This document shows positions 6,566 to 14,351 of a stretch of DNA of 19,209 bases, one piece after another (within the stretch, counting starts at the first letter, position 1; every line of letters begins with the position of its first letter). A program made the translations under genes and the position numbers. This stretch comes from an uncultured Thalassospira sp. (GTDB lineage Bacteria > Pseudomonadota > Alphaproteobacteria > Rhodospirillales_A > Thalassospiraceae): positions 1-19,209 of the forward strand of contig CAMPHD010000018.1 of the NCBI GenBank assembly GCA_946885765.1, written 5' to 3'. The notes beneath the pieces are model-generated. The model was not told the origin of the DNA. It made no database searches and worked only from the letters and a program-made list of their open reading frames with translations.

Positions 6566-6606
6566 GAACCTGTCTTATCCGTGCTTTTCAGTTTTCGGAT
6601 TTGCGT

Positions 6607-6647
6607 ATGCCTGCATGGACCGCGCGCCAAATTTATCGCTTCAATGT
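6607..6647 (-). promoter_or_regulatory. Leader motifs shared by both AraC-type genes (set 1)
   Basis: In the gap before copy 1, ATGCCTGCA (6607-6615) and ATCGCTTCAATGT (6635-6647) reappear in the same order before copy 2 as ATGCCTGCA (7990-7998) and ATCGTTTCAATAT (8001-8013), there separated by 2 rather than 19 bases. They may be shared regulator-binding sites or remnants of the duplication. Confidence 0.4.
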
Positions 6648-6651
6648 CTGG

Positions 6652-7941
6652 TCAATATGTCGGGCCAGGCGAAATCGGCACCCGGGTTTGATCATCAGAC
6701 TGTTGTTCTGGTGGTGGGTCAGTCGTGTCTGACACATGGCACGCAGAATCCCGAACCGCACTTGGCGTCTCTCCGGTTAACGTCTTAAAGGCCAGATTGA
6801 AGGTCGATTTCGAATTGAAACCCACACTCAGCGCCACATCAAGAATGGTTCGGTCCGGCTCGGCGATCAGTACCGCGCGAGCTTCTTCGACCCTTGCACT
6901 ATTGACGTAGTTGAAGAACTTCTGCCCAATATGATGGTTTAATACATATGATAGCTGATTTGGTGAAACGCCTACCGCGCGCGCAAGCTTAGGCATAGAT
7001 ATCAGGGGATCAAACAGCAGGTCTCCACGTTTGCGAATATCATCAAGCCGTCGGCATATGATTGCTGCCCCGTCCTCATCAAGCAAAGGACGCGGAAAGC
7101 TCGGAATATCCGGCTGCGAAACTTCCCCATATCCGGAGTTGATCGGACCGGCAGCAGGAGGACCTTTCGCATCTACTGAATCGGGGATGTCAATCACCTC
7201 GCCCTCACCGGGCCAGTCAGCCATGACAAACAACACCGGCTGCGTCGCGATCACGTAAGTCATGGCAAACAGCACCAGCACAAATGCAAGCCCCGCACCC
7301 GACATGGCAAGGTCTTGGGGTAAATAACGGGATGCAATCCAGCTTAGTAAAACTGTGACGAAAATCAGACTTACACCACCCAGAATGGCGATGATCCAAC
7401 GGCGCATTGCATTGCGATCAGCACCAAGCTGCTCCTGAGTCTGATGGAAATAGCGCTGCGATACATTCCACAGCAGCACAATATAAAAGGCCGACTGCGC
7501 AAAAAACGTGAGCCAACAAACCCGCCTGATCACAAATGACAGCATAACATCGCGGGAAGGTGCGTTCGGCCCATCAGCTTCAAAACTGAGAAGCCAGGCA
7601 ATAACGTTAAATATCACACCAACCAGAACGAAATGTATCCACGGCCGTGCAGATGGTGTGCCGGAAATCTCCCGGAAATAAAGATATATCGCGGGCACTA
7701 TCACAAAATTGGCCGGAAAGAAGAACAGCACAATCATTTCTTCCGCCTCGGCAGGAAGCATGCGCTTGGTGACATCGTTAAACAGATTGAGCATCACCGC
7801 GCCAAGGAAAAGCATCATCCAGCGATTGGCAGCAAACGCACGCACACCTTCGGCGCGCAATAGAAAACAAAGGAATAAACCCTGCACCAATCCAACCGCT
7901 GCGATCGTAATGTCCGCGTATCTGGCGAATTCCGCCATCAT
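6652..7941 (-). CDS. Membrane-tethered AraC-family regulator (copy 2)
   Basis: A 429-residue paralogue of the downstream regulator with the same plan: seven hydrophobic segments in the first 235 residues, a variable linker, and a C-terminal AraC-type DNA-binding domain. Long stretches are nearly identical between the copies, e.g. QEQLGADRNAMRRW after the fifth segment, ATQPVLFVM-DWPG at the end of the seventh, GVSPNQLSYVLNHHIGQ in the first HTH, and EPDRTILDVALSVGFNSKS in the second. The linker and the loop after the fourth membrane segment differ most, which fits divergence in the sensed signal with similar DNA recognition. Two adjacent ATGs (7941 and 7938) are possible starts and neither has a strong ribosome site. 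It is divergent from the PadR operon across a 343-base control region. An 86-base gap separates it from copy 1. Confidence 0.88.
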   Translation of the reverse strand: MMAEFARYADITIAAVGLVQGLFLCFLLRAEGVRAFAANRWMMLFLGAVMLNLFNDVTKRMLPAEAEEMIVLFFFPANFVIVPAIYLYFREISGTPSARPWIHFVLVGVIFNVIAWLLSFEADGPNAPSRDVMLSFVIRRVCWLTFFAQSAFYIVLLWNVSQRYFHQTQEQLGADRNAMRRWIIAILGGVSLIFVTVLLSWIASRYLPQDLAMSGAGLAFVLVLFAMTYVIATQPVLFVMADWPGEGEVIDIPDSVDAKGPPAAGPINSGYGEVSQPDIPSFPRPLLDEDGAAIICRRLDDIRKRGDLLFDPLISMPKLARAVGVSPNQLSYVLNHHIGQKFFNYVNSARVEEARAVLIAEPDRTILDVALSVGFNSKSTFNLAFKTLTGETPSAVRDSACHVSDTTDPPPEQQSDDQTRVPISPGPTY

Positions 7942-7989
7942 ATCAAGCTACCCGCAATTATTCGCCATTCGATTTTTAAGCCGACACAC

Positions 7990-8013
7990 ATGCCTGCACT
8001 ATCGTTTCAATAT
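7990..8013 (-). promoter_or_regulatory. Leader motifs shared by both AraC-type genes (set 2)
   Basis: ATGCCTGCA (7990-7998) and ATCGTTTCAATAT (8001-8013) lie 49-72 bases before the copy 2 start, matching the pair at 6607-6647 before copy 1. Conservation in non-coding DNA while flanking bases differ hints at a functional site, possibly for autoregulation. Confidence 0.4.
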
Positions 8014-8031
8014 GCACAAACAAACACAATC

Positions 8032-8059
8032 GGCGTCCGACAATGCACAGCCGGACGCC
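8032..8059. repeat. 8-bp GC-rich inverted repeat
   Basis: GGCGTCCG (8032-8039) and CGGACGCC (8052-8059) are perfect inverted repeats with a 12-base spacer, 91 bases before the minus-strand AraC-type gene. No T tract follows on either strand. It could be an operator or a leader hairpin of the minus-strand transcript. Confidence 0.5.
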
Positions 8060-8189
8060 CGAACAGGCGAAATCAGACAGTTTGCTTCTTGGACCAGCAT
8101 GGCTGCCCCAAAACGGATGATGAAACATTCGTCAGTTTTGTAACAAACCATCTGCATCGATCGTCATGAAACTACAACGGGGATTAAAT

Positions 8190-8244
8190 TGACTATATCA
8201 GTTCGATATATTAAGAATCGACATATATCGAACTGATATAGTCA
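8190..8244. promoter_or_regulatory. Perfect 22-bp inverted repeat, likely PadR operator
   Basis: The arms 8190-8211 and 8223-8244 are perfect reverse complements with an 11-base spacer. Each arm starts or ends with TGACTATATCAG or its complement and contains its own smaller dyad TATATC-n5-GATATA, so the site could bind two dimers of a winged-helix repressor. A -35-like TTGACT (8189-8194) overlaps the left arm, with a weak TAAGAA (8212-8217) at 17-base spacing. The site ends 40 bases before the first padR start codon. Position and symmetry point to autorepression by the PadR-type protein. It could also act on the divergent AraC-type gene. Confidence 0.75.
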
Positions 8245-8284
8245 CTCCAGCATCTTCCCCCGCCGGAATGGCAATCGGACCGCG

Positions 8285-8899
8285 ATGCATAACAGGATGG
8301 ATACCGAACAGAATATGGATGTACGCCCATTGTGCCATGGTGCCCTGAGGGGTGGTGAATCACCCGGATACGACATTCGAAAAATGTTTGAAGATGGCTC
8401 TTTCAGCCTTTTCCAGATCGCGTCTCTTGGTTCGATCTATCCGGCTCTGACCAAGCTGACGCAGGACGGGATGGTGACCTTTGTCGAGCGCGAACAGGAA
8501 AATCGCCCCGATAAAAAGGTTTACCAGCTAACCAGCGAAGGCCGCCGGACGTTCCTGCGCACGTTACTGCAAACGCGCCCGGGAGAGGATCGTTACCGGT
8601 CCGACATCCTGTTCATGCTGACCTTTGCCGAGGAACTGCCGATCGAACTGACCGAGGCCCTGATCGACGAGTTTGCTGCCCGTCATGAAATGATGCGAAG
8701 TGACATCGATCCGGACAATACGAAGAAAGACGACTGTCCGCTTGCCCATGGCCGCGATGAAAACGGTGAACCGACCCCCGGTTGCCGTTTCGTAGCCGGA
8801 CTGGGCCAGGCGATGTGTGAGGCGACCCTTGGTTTCATCCGCCAGAACAAGGCCGGACTGATCGAGGAATTGCGATCGCGCAAAGACCAAAAACAATAA
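8285..8899 (+). CDS. PadR-family transcriptional regulator
   Basis: A winged-helix repressor that probably controls the efflux genes behind it. In the 204-residue frame, DVRPLCHGALRGGESPGYDIRKMFEDG (12-38), SLGSIYPALTKLTQDGMVT (47-65) and KKVYQLTSEGRRTF (77-90) are the conserved PadR DNA-binding core. The C-terminal helical half (about 105-195) should form the dimer and effector region. Family members normally begin close to M11 (ATG 8315, MDVRPLCHGAL), so the true start may be 8315 rather than 8285 or 8297; none has a strong ribosome site. The C-terminal half has an unusual polar insert with C151, H155 and C167, followed by C178, which might be a metal or redox site. The perfect 22-bp inverted repeat just upstream is its likely operator. 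The adaptor gene follows after 86 bases. Confidence 0.9.
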   Translation: MHNRMDTEQNMDVRPLCHGALRGGESPGYDIRKMFEDGSFSLFQIASLGSIYPALTKLTQDGMVTFVEREQENRPDKKVYQLTSEGRRTFLRTLLQTRPGEDRYRSDILFMLTFAEELPIELTEALIDEFAARHEMMRSDIDPDNTKKDDCPLAHGRDENGEPTPGCRFVAGLGQAMCEATLGFIRQNKAGLIEELRSRKDQKQ

Positions 8900-8902
8900 C
8901 AG

Positions 8903-8916
8903 GAACCGCAAGGTTC
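8903..8916 (+). other. Small GNRA-capped hairpin after padR
   Basis: GAACC (8903-8907) and GGTTC (8912-8916) pair over GCAA, a GNRA tetraloop. No T tract follows, so it is more likely an RNA processing or stability element between padR and the adaptor gene than a terminator. Confidence 0.35.
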
Positions 8917-8985
8917 ACTAAAAACGCGCCACTGTATTCAAGTGCCACACGCATTCCGTTTGGGCATATCTGAGGGAATAGAACC

Positions 8986-10158
8986 ATGAATGCTTCACGC
9001 CTTGTCGCCATCGTACTGGCCCTTGGGGCCATACTTTGGGTTGGATCGGGATTGTTTGCCGGGGATGAACCCGCCGAAATGGCGGAAACATCCGCAACGG
9101 GCACAGACGAAAATGCCGCCCCGGTCCCGACAGAATCGCCATCAGCCGCGCATGCCCCACATGCATCGGTTCGCGTCAGAACCAGCGAAGCGGTCGAGCA
9201 TGTCGATATGCTGCGTATTTCCGGTCGTACAGAAGCCGTGATTTCGGTTGAAATCCGCGCCCAGATTGATGCGATGGTCGAACAGATCGGCGCGGTCAAA
9301 GGCCAGCGTGTGAACAAAGGTGACCTTCTGGTCAAGCTGGCGGTCGAAGACCGGATGGCACGCGTTGAAAAGGCACGTGCGCTTGTCGCCCAGCGCGAAC
9401 TTGAAAACAGTGCCGCCAAAAGCCTTGCAGAAAAGAACTACCGTTCGAAAACCGGTGTGGCTGAAACCAAGGCCCTGCTGGAAGAGGCACGCGCGGATTT
9501 GAAACTGGCGCAGATCGAACTGAACCATACGGAAATTCATGCGCCGTTTGACGGCGTGGTTGAAACCCGCCCGGCGGAAATCGGCGATTTGTTATCGGTT
9601 GGCGACCCGGTTGCCACCCTGATCCAGGTCGACCCGATGCTGGTGGTGGCCCATGTGCCCGAACATTCCATCGGCGAGGTCCAGAACGGGCAGTTGGCAC
9701 ACATCACCCTGTTTGACGGGCGCGAAGCCGATGGTGTGGTGCGGTATGTGTCACGCGTATCGGACAATTCAACCCGCACTTATCGGGTCGAGGTCGAAAT
9801 CGACAATGGCGATCTGACCATTCCCGACGGCATGACCGCCGAACTGGAAATCCCGGTCGGCACCAAGATGGCCCACCGTGTTGCCCCATCCGTCCTGACG
9901 CTGAATGACGAGGGACAGGTTGGCGTGCGCGGCATTGTCGATGAGAACAAGGTTGCGTTTTATCCCGCCGACCTTCAGGGCGGCAATCGTGACGGCATCT
10001 GGATTGGCGGGTTGCCGAAAAAGATCGACCTGATCGTGGTCGGTCATGACTGGGTCAAGGAGGGTGCGACTGTCGATGTCAGCCGGCTGGAGGCGGAAAA
10101 TATGTCCAACGGCACAAACGACCTGAGCCCCTCCCCCAAGGAAACGGTCGCGCGTTAA
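8986..10158 (+). CDS. RND efflux periplasmic adaptor (HlyD/MFP type)
   Basis: The membrane fusion subunit that links an RND permease to an outer-membrane channel. The 390-residue product has an N-terminal hydrophobic anchor or signal (about 5-24), then an Ala/Pro/Glu-rich spacer (28-60). The split lipoyl domain (ISVEIRAQIDAMVEQIGAVKGQRVNKGDLLVKL near 86-118 and IHAPFDGVVETRPAEIGDLL near 184-204) flanks a short coiled-coil hairpin rich in Ala, Lys and Glu. Beta-barrel and membrane-proximal parts follow. ATG 8986 has GAGGGA at 8972-8977, a good ribosome site. The next gene, 29 bases downstream, is the cognate permease, and the upstream PadR-type gene is the likely regulator. No outer-membrane channel gene is present, so a TolC-type partner elsewhere is expected. 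The pumped substrate cannot be inferred. Confidence 0.94.
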   Translation: MNASRLVAIVLALGAILWVGSGLFAGDEPAEMAETSATGTDENAAPVPTESPSAAHAPHASVRVRTSEAVEHVDMLRISGRTEAVISVEIRAQIDAMVEQIGAVKGQRVNKGDLLVKLAVEDRMARVEKARALVAQRELENSAAKSLAEKNYRSKTGVAETKALLEEARADLKLAQIELNHTEIHAPFDGVVETRPAEIGDLLSVGDPVATLIQVDPMLVVAHVPEHSIGEVQNGQLAHITLFDGREADGVVRYVSRVSDNSTRTYRVEVEIDNGDLTIPDGMTAELEIPVGTKMAHRVAPSVLTLNDEGQVGVRGIVDENKVAFYPADLQGGNRDGIWIGGLPKKIDLIVVGHDWVKEGATVDVSRLEAENMSNGTNDLSPSPKETVAR

Positions 10159-10187
10159 GCGTGGCATGACGAACCGGAGACAGAAAC

Positions 10188-13100
10188 ATGTCCCTGATTG
10201 ATCTTGCGCTTGAACGTTCGCGCACCGTTATCCTGACCCTGATCCTGCTTTTGGCAGCCGGTTGGGTGGGTTACAACGCGATCCCCAAAGAAGCCGACCC
10301 GGATGTGCAAATCCCGGTCCTGTATGTATCGATGCACCATGATGGCATTTCACCCGAAGATGCCGAACGGCTTTTGCTGCGTCCGATGGAACAGGAACTT
10401 CGCACCATCGAAGGTGTGAAGGAAATGACATCGCAAGCCTATCAGGACGGCGCATCGGTCACCCTTGAATTCTATTCCGATGTCGATATCGACGAAGCCC
10501 TTGCCGATGTGCGCGAACGGGTCGACATTGCCAAATCCGAACTGCCCGACGAAACCGACGACCCCGAAGTTCACGAGGTCAATCTGTCGCTGTTCCCGGT
10601 TCTGGTCGTTACCCTGTCGGGCGACGTTCCCGAACGCACCATGCTGCGGCTTGCTCGCGACCTGAAAGATAATATCGAGGGCATTCCTGCGGTGCTGGAG
10701 GCCAATCTGGCAGGTGATCGCGAGGAACTGGTCGAGTTTGTCATCGACCCGATGAAGATCGAGGCCTATCGCCTGAACGGGGTCGATATCGTATCGCTGG
10801 TGCAAAACTCCAACTCGCTGGTTGCGGCAGGTGCCATTGATACCGGATCGGGGCGGTTCAATATCAAGGTCCCCGGCCTGTTTGAAACGGTGAACGACAT
10901 CCTTGATATGCCGCTTCTGGTTGACGGGGATTCCGTCATCCGGTTCCGCGATATCGGCGAAGTGCGCCGGACCTTCAAGGATGCCGAAAGCTTTGCCCGC
11001 CTGAACGGTCAGCCAGCAATCGCCATCGAGGTTTCCAAACGTGTCGGCGAAAACATCATTGATGTGATCGACGGCATCAAGGCCGTCACGGCGGATACAG
11101 CCCAATCCTTCCCGCCCAATGTCACGGTCAGCTATTCACAGGATAAATCGTCCGATATCCGCACCATGCTGACCGAACTTCAGAACAGTGTGATCCTTGC
11201 AATCCTGCTGGTGATGGTGGTTGTCATCTGGTCGCTGGGTTGGCGGTCCGGGCTTTTGGTCGGTCTTGCCATTCCGGGCTCGTTCCTGACGGCGATCCTG
11301 ATCCTTTGGGCGCTGGGCATGACGGTCAATATCGTTGTTCTGTTCAGTCTGATCCTTGCGGTCGGGATGCTGGTCGATGGCGCAATTGTGGTTACCGAAT
11401 ATGCGGACCGCAAAATGCTGGACGGATTGCCGCGCAAGCAGGCCTATCCGCTGGCCGCCAAACGCATGGCGATGCCGATCATTGCATCGACCGCAACCAC
11501 ACTTGCAGCCTTCCTGCCGCTGGCCTTCTGGCCTGACATTGTCGGCGAATTCATGAAATTCCTGCCGATCACGGTTCTGTTTACCCTGTCGGCGTCGCTT
11601 GTGATGGCGCTGATCTTTGTGCCCACGGTGGGGGCATGGTTTGGCAAGCCCGGCTCGGCATCAAGCGAGGCACTGGACGCAGTCGCCGCAGGCCGAATGG
11701 ATCGTTTGCGCGATCTTAAGGGCGGAACGGGTTTTTATGTCCGCCTGCTTAAAGGATCATTGCGGTTCCATTGGCTGGTCGTGCCGATGGCGTTTGTCAT
11801 CCTGATTGGGGTGTGGGCGGCATTTGGTATATTCGGTCGCGGGGTGGAATTTTTCCCGGCGGTCGAACCCGAAGTCGCCGCCGTTCAGGTGCGCGCACGC
11901 GGCAACATGTCCTATTACGAACAGGATGCGTTGCTCAAAGAAGTCGAGGATCGCATTCTGGGCCTTGATGCCAAGCATGAGGGCGAACACTGGTTTGACA
12001 CCGTTTATGCCCGTTCGGGCCGCAGTGCAAGCAGTGGTGGCAGCGATGCCCCCGAAGACGTGATCGGTGTGATCCAGCTTGAATATGCCGACTGGCAGAT
12101 GCGCCCGAAGGCGACCGAGATCGAACATCGTATCCTTGAAGAAACTGCCGATCTGGCCGGATTGCAGATTGAAATCCGCGCCGCCGAAGCAGGCCCCCCG
12201 CAAGGCAAGGATATCCAGATCGAGTTGCGGTCACTTTACCCGGACGCACTGGATGAAACCGCAACCCTGCTGATGACCGGATTGCAGGAGATGGGCGGTC
12301 TTTACAATTTCGAAGACGGCAAATCGCCCCCCGGTATTGATTGGGAATACAGTGTCGACCGTGCGCAGGCATTGAAATTTGGTGCGGATATCACCCAGAT
12401 CGGCAATGTGATCAAACTGGTGACGAACGGCATCAATTTCTCGACCTATCGACCGGATGATTCGACCGAGGAAATCGATATTGTCGGTCGTTACCCCGCC
12501 GAACACCGGTCGCTTGAGGAATTGCAAAGCCTTCAGATTGTAACCGAGAAGGGTCTGGTGCCGCTGGCGAATTTCGTCACGCGAACGCCAAAACCCAAAA
12601 CCGGGACATTGTCGCGCGTTGACAGCCGCCGTGCATTGACCGTCAAGGCCGACGTTTCCGAAAGCGTTCTGGTCGATACCAAACTGCAAGAGGTCAAGGA
12701 ATGGATGAAAACCATTGATATTGATCCACGCGTATCGGTCGAATTCAAGGGGCAGGATGAAGAGCAGCAGAAATCGGCAGACTTCCTGAAAAATGCCTTC
12801 TCCGTCGCGCTGTTCATCATGTTTGTCATTCTGGTGACCCAGTTCAACAGCATATCAAGTTCGCTTCTGATCATGGTCGCCATCATCATGTCCACGGCCG
12901 GTGTGTTCCTTGGCCTGATGATCACCGGACAAGCGTTTTCGATTGTCATGACCGGTATCGGGCTTGTCGCGCTGGCCGGGATTGTGGTGAACAACAATAT
13001 CGTTCTGATCGATACGTTTGATCGGCTCAAACACAGTGCCGACAGTATCGAAACCGCGATCCTGCAAACCGGGGCACAGCGTTTGCGCCCTGTGATGCTG

Positions 13101-13388
13101 ACCACTGTTACCACCATCCTTGGTCTGGTACCGATGGTGTTGCAGATCAATATCGACTTTGCCGAACGTTCTATGTCAGTCGGCGCCCCGTCGACCCAGT
13201 GGTGGGTGCAGCTTTCGACATCCATCGCGTTCGGCCTGGCCTTTGCCACGGTACTGACGCTGGTCTTTACGCCCTGTGCGCTGATGATGCGCCACAAGGC
13301 GGGGATCGGCTGGCGTAAGGTGAAGGCACGCATATCTGACAAATTTGGTAAGGGCGGCACACCGCACACAGCCGATCACGGGGCATAA
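10188..13388 (+). CDS. RND efflux permease (AcrB/HAE1-like)
   Basis: Inner-membrane proton-driven pump of the resistance-nodulation-division superfamily; 1066 residues, the usual length. Segment TM1 is at about 13-31, followed by a large periplasmic loop, TM2-TM6 at about 334-475, TM7 near 522-543, a second large loop, and TM8-TM12 from about 865. Family signatures include IPKEADPDVQIP near 32-43, GMLVDGAIVVTEYADR in TM4, FLPLAFWPDIVGEF after it, and AGIVVNNNIVLID in TM10. The TM4 Asp pair of AcrB (D407-D408) is reduced to one, D397-G398, and the AcrB K940 position is N935, so the proton relay differs from the AcrB model; such variants occur in other RND subgroups. It is the last gene of the padR-adaptor-permease unit and is followed by a strong terminator. 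Drug or lipid efflux are both possible. Confidence 0.95.
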   Translation: MSLIDLALERSRTVILTLILLLAAGWVGYNAIPKEADPDVQIPVLYVSMHHDGISPEDAERLLLRPMEQELRTIEGVKEMTSQAYQDGASVTLEFYSDVDIDEALADVRERVDIAKSELPDETDDPEVHEVNLSLFPVLVVTLSGDVPERTMLRLARDLKDNIEGIPAVLEANLAGDREELVEFVIDPMKIEAYRLNGVDIVSLVQNSNSLVAAGAIDTGSGRFNIKVPGLFETVNDILDMPLLVDGDSVIRFRDIGEVRRTFKDAESFARLNGQPAIAIEVSKRVGENIIDVIDGIKAVTADTAQSFPPNVTVSYSQDKSSDIRTMLTELQNSVILAILLVMVVVIWSLGWRSGLLVGLAIPGSFLTAILILWALGMTVNIVVLFSLILAVGMLVDGAIVVTEYADRKMLDGLPRKQAYPLAAKRMAMPIIASTATTLAAFLPLAFWPDIVGEFMKFLPITVLFTLSASLVMALIFVPTVGAWFGKPGSASSEALDAVAAGRMDRLRDLKGGTGFYVRLLKGSLRFHWLVVPMAFVILIGVWAAFGIFGRGVEFFPAVEPEVAAVQVRARGNMSYYEQDALLKEVEDRILGLDAKHEGEHWFDTVYARSGRSASSGGSDAPEDVIGVIQLEYADWQMRPKATEIEHRILEETADLAGLQIEIRAAEAGPPQGKDIQIELRSLYPDALDETATLLMTGLQEMGGLYNFEDGKSPPGIDWEYSVDRAQALKFGADITQIGNVIKLVTNGINFSTYRPDDSTEEIDIVGRYPAEHRSLEELQSLQIVTEKGLVPLANFVTRTPKPKTGTLSRVDSRRALTVKADVSESVLVDTKLQEVKEWMKTIDIDPRVSVEFKGQDEEQQKSADFLKNAFSVALFIMFVILVTQFNSISSSLLIMVAIIMSTAGVFLGLMITGQAFSIVMTGIGLVALAGIVVNNNIVLIDTFDRLKHSADSIETAILQTGAQRLRPVMLTTVTTILGLVPMVLQINIDFAERSMSVGAPSTQWWVQLSTSIAFGLAFATVLTLVFTPCALMMRHKAGIGWRKVKARISDKFGKGGTPHTADHGA

Positions 13389-13454
13389 GTCCCGGCGATC
13401 CACCACAGAACAGCAAAACCGCGCGACATTCCCCCCGACCCCGCCGCGCGGTTT

Positions 13455-13496
13455 GACCGGCCCCCAGCTACGCAAGTGGGGGCCGGTCTTTATTTT
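13455..13496 (+). terminator. Strong Rho-independent terminator of the efflux operon
   Basis: GACCGGCCCCCA (13455-13466) pairs perfectly with TGGGGGCCGGTC (13477-13488) over a 10-base loop and is followed by TTTATTTT (13489-13496). It lies 67 bases past the permease stop. On the minus strand no T run follows, so it serves the plus strand only. Confidence 0.92.
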
Positions 13497-13529
13497 GGGG
13501 GAACAGACTGAAAGTATAATACAAGCCCG

Positions 13530-14351
13530 TCAGTTGGACGGGGCACTGTCAGGCAGAGATTGCGCCCATATCCTTTGATAGCCGCCGCTTTGTTTCAGCT
13601 CGTCCAAGGCATCTGCCAGTCGGGTGACAATGCCCGGGTCGGTTGACCGGCTGGCGGCAAGGTAAAGTTCGGTGGAAAGTTCGGGTATTTCGGAGGCGAC
13701 CTGCAAAAGGTCGACATTGTATTGCAGGCTGCGCACTCGATAAGGCAGCGACAGCGCATCCCCCGCCACCAGATCGGCCCGCCCGGCATAAAGCAGGCGC
13801 AAGGTTGCCTCTGCCGAGGGAACAAAATCAACGTCGAAGCCATGATTTTGCAGGAATTCCGCCTTGACGTCCTTGAGCTGACCGGCAACACGGAAGGTTC
13901 TTAGCCCGTCCCAGTTGGTTCCCAGCGGGACTAGACTGCCGCGCAATGAAAACAGCTGCACGTGATAGGGGGAAACAGTGCCGACCCAGTGAAACAGTCC
14001 TTCGCGGTCGGGGCGGCGGGCAATGCTGAAAATCAGGGTGTCTGGTTGATTTTGGGCAGCAGCATAGGCGCGAGCCCATGGCTGGGCGGCAATCCTGCAT
14101 GCGATATCGGCATTTTCGCAAATCCGGCGCACAACATCCACGGCAGGACCGGAAACAAAATCGCTGTTTTCGCTAGCGACGACATAGGGCGGAAAGGGTG
14201 TTGTCACGATATCGACAACCTGCGCACCGGCACGTGCGGCCCACCCCGAAAGACCGCAGATCACGATCACCACCACCATCAGGCGGACGGCCGAGATGCC
14301 CGGAATGCACAACATGGCGCGATGCCACGGCAGGCGTCTTTCGAAGGTCAT
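13530..14351 (-). CDS. Periplasmic solute-binding-like protein (SBP family 3)
   Basis: A 273-residue exported protein resembling the family 3 extracellular solute-binding proteins of polar amino acid ABC systems. A long N-terminus ends in a hydrophobic core (about 24-36) and a likely cleavage AGA/Q at 43-44. The mature part opens with VDIVTTPFPPYV, the usual first strand and ligand-side loop, followed by FVSGPAVDVVRRICENADI and RPDREGLFHWVGTVSPY, which match the family's order of elements. FVPSAEATLRLLYAGRADLVAGD in the second lobe and LDELKQSGGYQRIW at the end are typical. No permease or ATPase is near, so it may act as an orphan binding protein, a sensor partner, or serve a transporter encoded elsewhere. 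GAGGCGG just before ATG 14351 supports this start over M13. Confidence 0.82.
   Translation of the reverse strand: MTFERRLPWHRAMLCIPGISAVRLMVVVIVICGLSGWAARAGAQVVDIVTTPFPPYVVASENSDFVSGPAVDVVRRICENADIACRIAAQPWARAYAAAQNQPDTLIFSIARRPDREGLFHWVGTVSPYHVQLFSLRGSLVPLGTNWDGLRTFRVAGQLKDVKAEFLQNHGFDVDFVPSAEATLRLLYAGRADLVAGDALSLPYRVRSLQYNVDLLQVASEIPELSTELYLAASRSTDPGIVTRLADALDELKQSGGYQRIWAQSLPDSAPSN

Larger units (their letters stand above)
7942..8284. other. Divergent control region, AraC-type gene / padR operon
   Basis: This 343-base gene-free region must hold the promoters for both the minus-strand AraC-type genes and the plus-strand PadR-efflux operon. It contains the shared leader motifs (7990-8013), an 8-bp GC-rich inverted repeat (8032-8059), and a perfect 22-bp inverted repeat (8190-8244). 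The plus side becomes AT-rich from about 8180, as expected for a promoter. A frame that is open through 7709-8143 is antisense to the regulator gene and is not called. Confidence 0.6.

Noticed and set aside
7709..8143. Plus-strand open frame (144 residues) reaching into the divergent region
   Set aside because: Mostly antisense to the AraC-type gene and covers its leader motifs; no family resemblance.
6652..8899. Mobile element or integration site near the regulator duplication
   Set aside because: I found no transposase, integrase, terminal repeats or target duplications; the copies have diverged like an old tandem duplication.
12533..13369. Minus-strand open frame (278 residues)
   Set aside because: Antisense to the 3' part of the RND permease gene; composition is typical of a shadow frame.
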